Of a stretch of DNA of 5,792 nt, positions 4,458-5,792 are shown one piece after another. The stretch is from Galbitalea sp036495225 (GTDB lineage Bacteria > Actinomycetota > Actinomycetes > Actinomycetales > Microbacteriaceae): NCBI GenBank assembly GCA_036495225.1, contig DASXNG010000271.1:1-5792 (forward strand), read 5' to 3'. The stretch's first letter is position 1. Each line of letters starts with the position of its first letter. The notes under the pieces were generated by a model that worked only from the letters and a program-made list of their open reading frames with translations, had not been told where the DNA came from and ran no database searches. Both the position numbers and the translations under genes were made by a program.

Positions 4458-5792
4458 TTACTTGATCAACCCGGTGGATCCCGACAGCGCGGAAGTCAGC
4501 GAGTTGTAGCCAGTCTTGGTGCCGGTGACCGAGACAGTGATGCGGGTTCCCTTGAGGTCCCAGGTCACCAGCATCGTGCGTGATGTCGACAACTGCACGA
4601 GCGTGCCATCCGCGAAGAACGAGTAACGCAGGAGCGTACCCGAGGTCGCGGAGACCGTCGCAATTACCGACTTGCCCACAGTCGCCGAACCGCTGAGCGT
4701 CGGCTTGCTGATCGTCAACGTGCCAAGAACGACGGCTGTCGTTTCGCTGCTCGTCGACGTGGCATTGCCGTAGTAGCTCTTCGACGCAGTGACCTTGACG
4801 CTGATCTTCTTGTTGAGGTCACCAGCAGCAACCACGTAGGTCGAGGACGTTGCGGACTTTATCGCCGTTCCGTTCGCAAGCCACTGGTATGCGTACGTCG
4901 CTGACGGTGACGTCGTGATGTGAGCGCTCAGCTTGGCGCCAACCGCAGCCGTTCCCGTAACCGTAGCTCCGGCGCTGATGGTGATCACGCCGGTTCCAAC
5001 CGCAGCGGTGGATGCACTCGTCTGAGTGGCTGTCACATAGCCCGGCTTGGACGCCGCAACAGTGATACTCAGCTTGTGCTTGTAGTCGCTCGGGGTGACC
5101 GTGTAGGTCGCGCCCGTTGCCTTGGAGATCGCAACGCCGTCGCGACGCCACTGGTACTTGTAGGTGGCACCGTTCGGGCTGGAGAGCCCGAAGGTTACGC
5201 CGAGGGCCTGACCGACCTTCGGAGTACCCGTGACAGTCACGCCGGAAAGCGTGAGCGTCTTGGTGTCCGCGAACGTGTACTCGGTGTTTTCCGCCTGGAT
5301 TGAAACGAGATCAGCCGTCGTGCCCGCTGTCACCTGAACACCGAAGCCGTAAAGGGACTGGGTGCCGCCTGCGGCCTCGATCGCCGTCACGAGCTGCGCC
5401 AACGTGTACGTCTGGTTCGCCGTCACCGTGGTGCCGATGTCGTGTGACGAAGTCCACGCGTCGCCGTACAGCACGTCGTGGCTGCCCGTTCCGAGGTCAC
5501 TCGCCGTGCGAAGGGTAGTGAAGTGCGTGTGGCCATCCGGTCCGTACACGAGCGGAAGCTGGAACGAGGCCGTGCCGGTACCCGTGAGCGTGTAGTTCGC
5601 GCCACCTTCAATGAACGCGCGCAGGGACGCCGGTCGGTTTCCGTCCGTGAACTGGTGGAGCAGCTGGGTTCCGTCCGCGGGGATGCTCGTCAGTTCCAGG
5701 TTTCCACCGACGATCGATGCGCTCGGCGAAGTGTCAGCATTCAGGCCGAAGAACCAGGGACTGGTCGGGTAGCCGACCGGGGTCTCCGATCC
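4458..5792 (-). CDS. Secreted or surface protein with three Ig-like repeats, C-terminal part
   Basis: The frame is open from the right edge of the window to TAA at 4458-4460, giving the last 444 residues; the true start and any signal peptide lie outside. A GTG at 5547-5549 could be mistaken for a start, but the frame continues upstream with the same composition, so it is internal. Residues about 1-177 are a Thr/Gly/Ser-rich, beta-type region that I do not recognise (for example SPWFFGLNAD, FQLPLVYGPDG, LYGFGVQVTAG). Residues about 180-444 are three tandem Ig-like units of 87-89 residues, of the kind common in actinobacterial exported proteins: VGxxL near the start, YxYQW mid-unit, then GAT-type YTV, a KxxISVxVxASKxGY strand, and TxTS. 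Composition (many Thr, Ser, Ala, Gly, no Cys in the visible part) fits an extracellular protein. The C-terminus is GSTGLIK, with no LPXTG sorting signal and no membrane anchor. Role unknown; adhesion or carbohydrate binding is a guess. It converges on pgm, sharing the terminator hairpin. Confidence 0.85.
   Translation of the reverse strand, partial: GSETPVGYPTSPWFFGLNADTSPSASIVGGNLELTSIPADGTQLLHQFTDGNRPASLRAFIEGGANYTLTGTGTASFQLPLVYGPDGHTHFTTLRTASDLGTGSHDVLYGDAWTSSHDIGTTVTANQTYTLAQLVTAIEAAGGTQSLYGFGVQVTAGTTADLVSIQAENTEYTFADTKTLTLSGVTVTGTPKVGQALGVTFGLSSPNGATYKYQWRRDGVAISKATGATYTVTPSDYKHKLSITVAASKPGYVTATQTSASTAAVGTGVITISAGATVTGTAAVGAKLSAHITTSPSATYAYQWLANGTAIKSATSSTYVVAAGDLNKKISVKVTASKSYYGNATSTSSETTAVVLGTLTISKPTLSGSATVGKSVIATVSATSGTLLRYSFFADGTLVQLSTSRTMLVTWDLKGTRITVSVTGTKTGYNSLTSALSGSTGLIK
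4461..5255 (-). repeat. Three tandem Ig-like protein repeats of about 89 residues
   Basis: Unit 1 is 4989-5255, unit 2 is 4722-4988 and unit 3 is 4461-4721. Units 1 and 2 share TVTGTxxVGxxL, YxYQW, a following xG(T/V)AI, STY or ATY, and a late ITVAASK or VKVTASK strand. Unit 3 keeps SGSATVGKS, ADGT and VSVTGTKTGY but has RYSFF in place of YQW, so the core tryptophan is lost. The units are clearly related in protein but not near-identical in DNA, indicating old duplication rather than recent expansion. Unit boundaries are judged by eye and could move by several residues. Confidence 0.75.

Noticed and set aside
5547..5549. GTG as the start of the surface protein
   Set aside because: The frame is open without a stop to the window edge and the upstream residues have the same exported beta-rich character, so this is an internal Val.

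Overview
The window looks like ordinary chromosome from an actinobacterium, most likely a Microbacteriaceae relative with a moderate GC content (estimated by eye at about 60%). The basis is the protein character (a stand-alone actinobacterial-type pheA with an ACT domain, a pgm starting like other actinobacterial Pgm proteins, a surface protein with actinobacterial Ig-like repeats), GTG start use, and gene starts that look leaderless. I see no mobile element, CRISPR array, tRNA, rRNA or defence system.

Layout, left to right. (1) 1-688, minus: the 5' half of serS (seryl-tRNA synthetase), running off the left edge, with an in-frame TAA at 62-64 just after class II motif 1. The reading frame resumes perfectly beyond it. 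(2) 748-1746, plus: a diacylglycerol kinase-family lipid kinase. (3) 1743-2684, minus: pheA, prephenate dehydratase with a C-terminal ACT domain. Its stop codon overlaps the stop of the lipid kinase on the other strand. (4) 2772-4391, plus: pgm, phosphoglucomutase. (5) 4411-4447: a strong hairpin serving as a probable two-way terminator. (6) 4458-5792, minus: the C-terminal 444 residues of a secreted or surface protein, with an unrecognised beta-rich segment followed by three Ig-like repeats of about 89 residues.

Every neighbouring gene pair switches strand (-,+,-,+,-), so no operon is visible and each gene is probably transcribed alone or with genes outside the window. The two divergent gaps (59 and 87 bases) each carry two -10-like hexamers set 6 or 7 bases before the start codons, with no well-placed Shine-Dalgarno sequence. 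This suggests leaderless mRNAs for all four genes. The gene products serve separate core tasks: tRNA charging, phospholipid metabolism, phenylalanine synthesis, and glucose-1-phosphate supply for glycogen and cell-envelope sugars. The surface protein is the only accessory-looking gene.

The most noteworthy point is the in-frame stop in serS, which must be a sequence error, a pseudogene with a functional copy elsewhere, or real suppression. I did not find evidence for a new multi-gene system.
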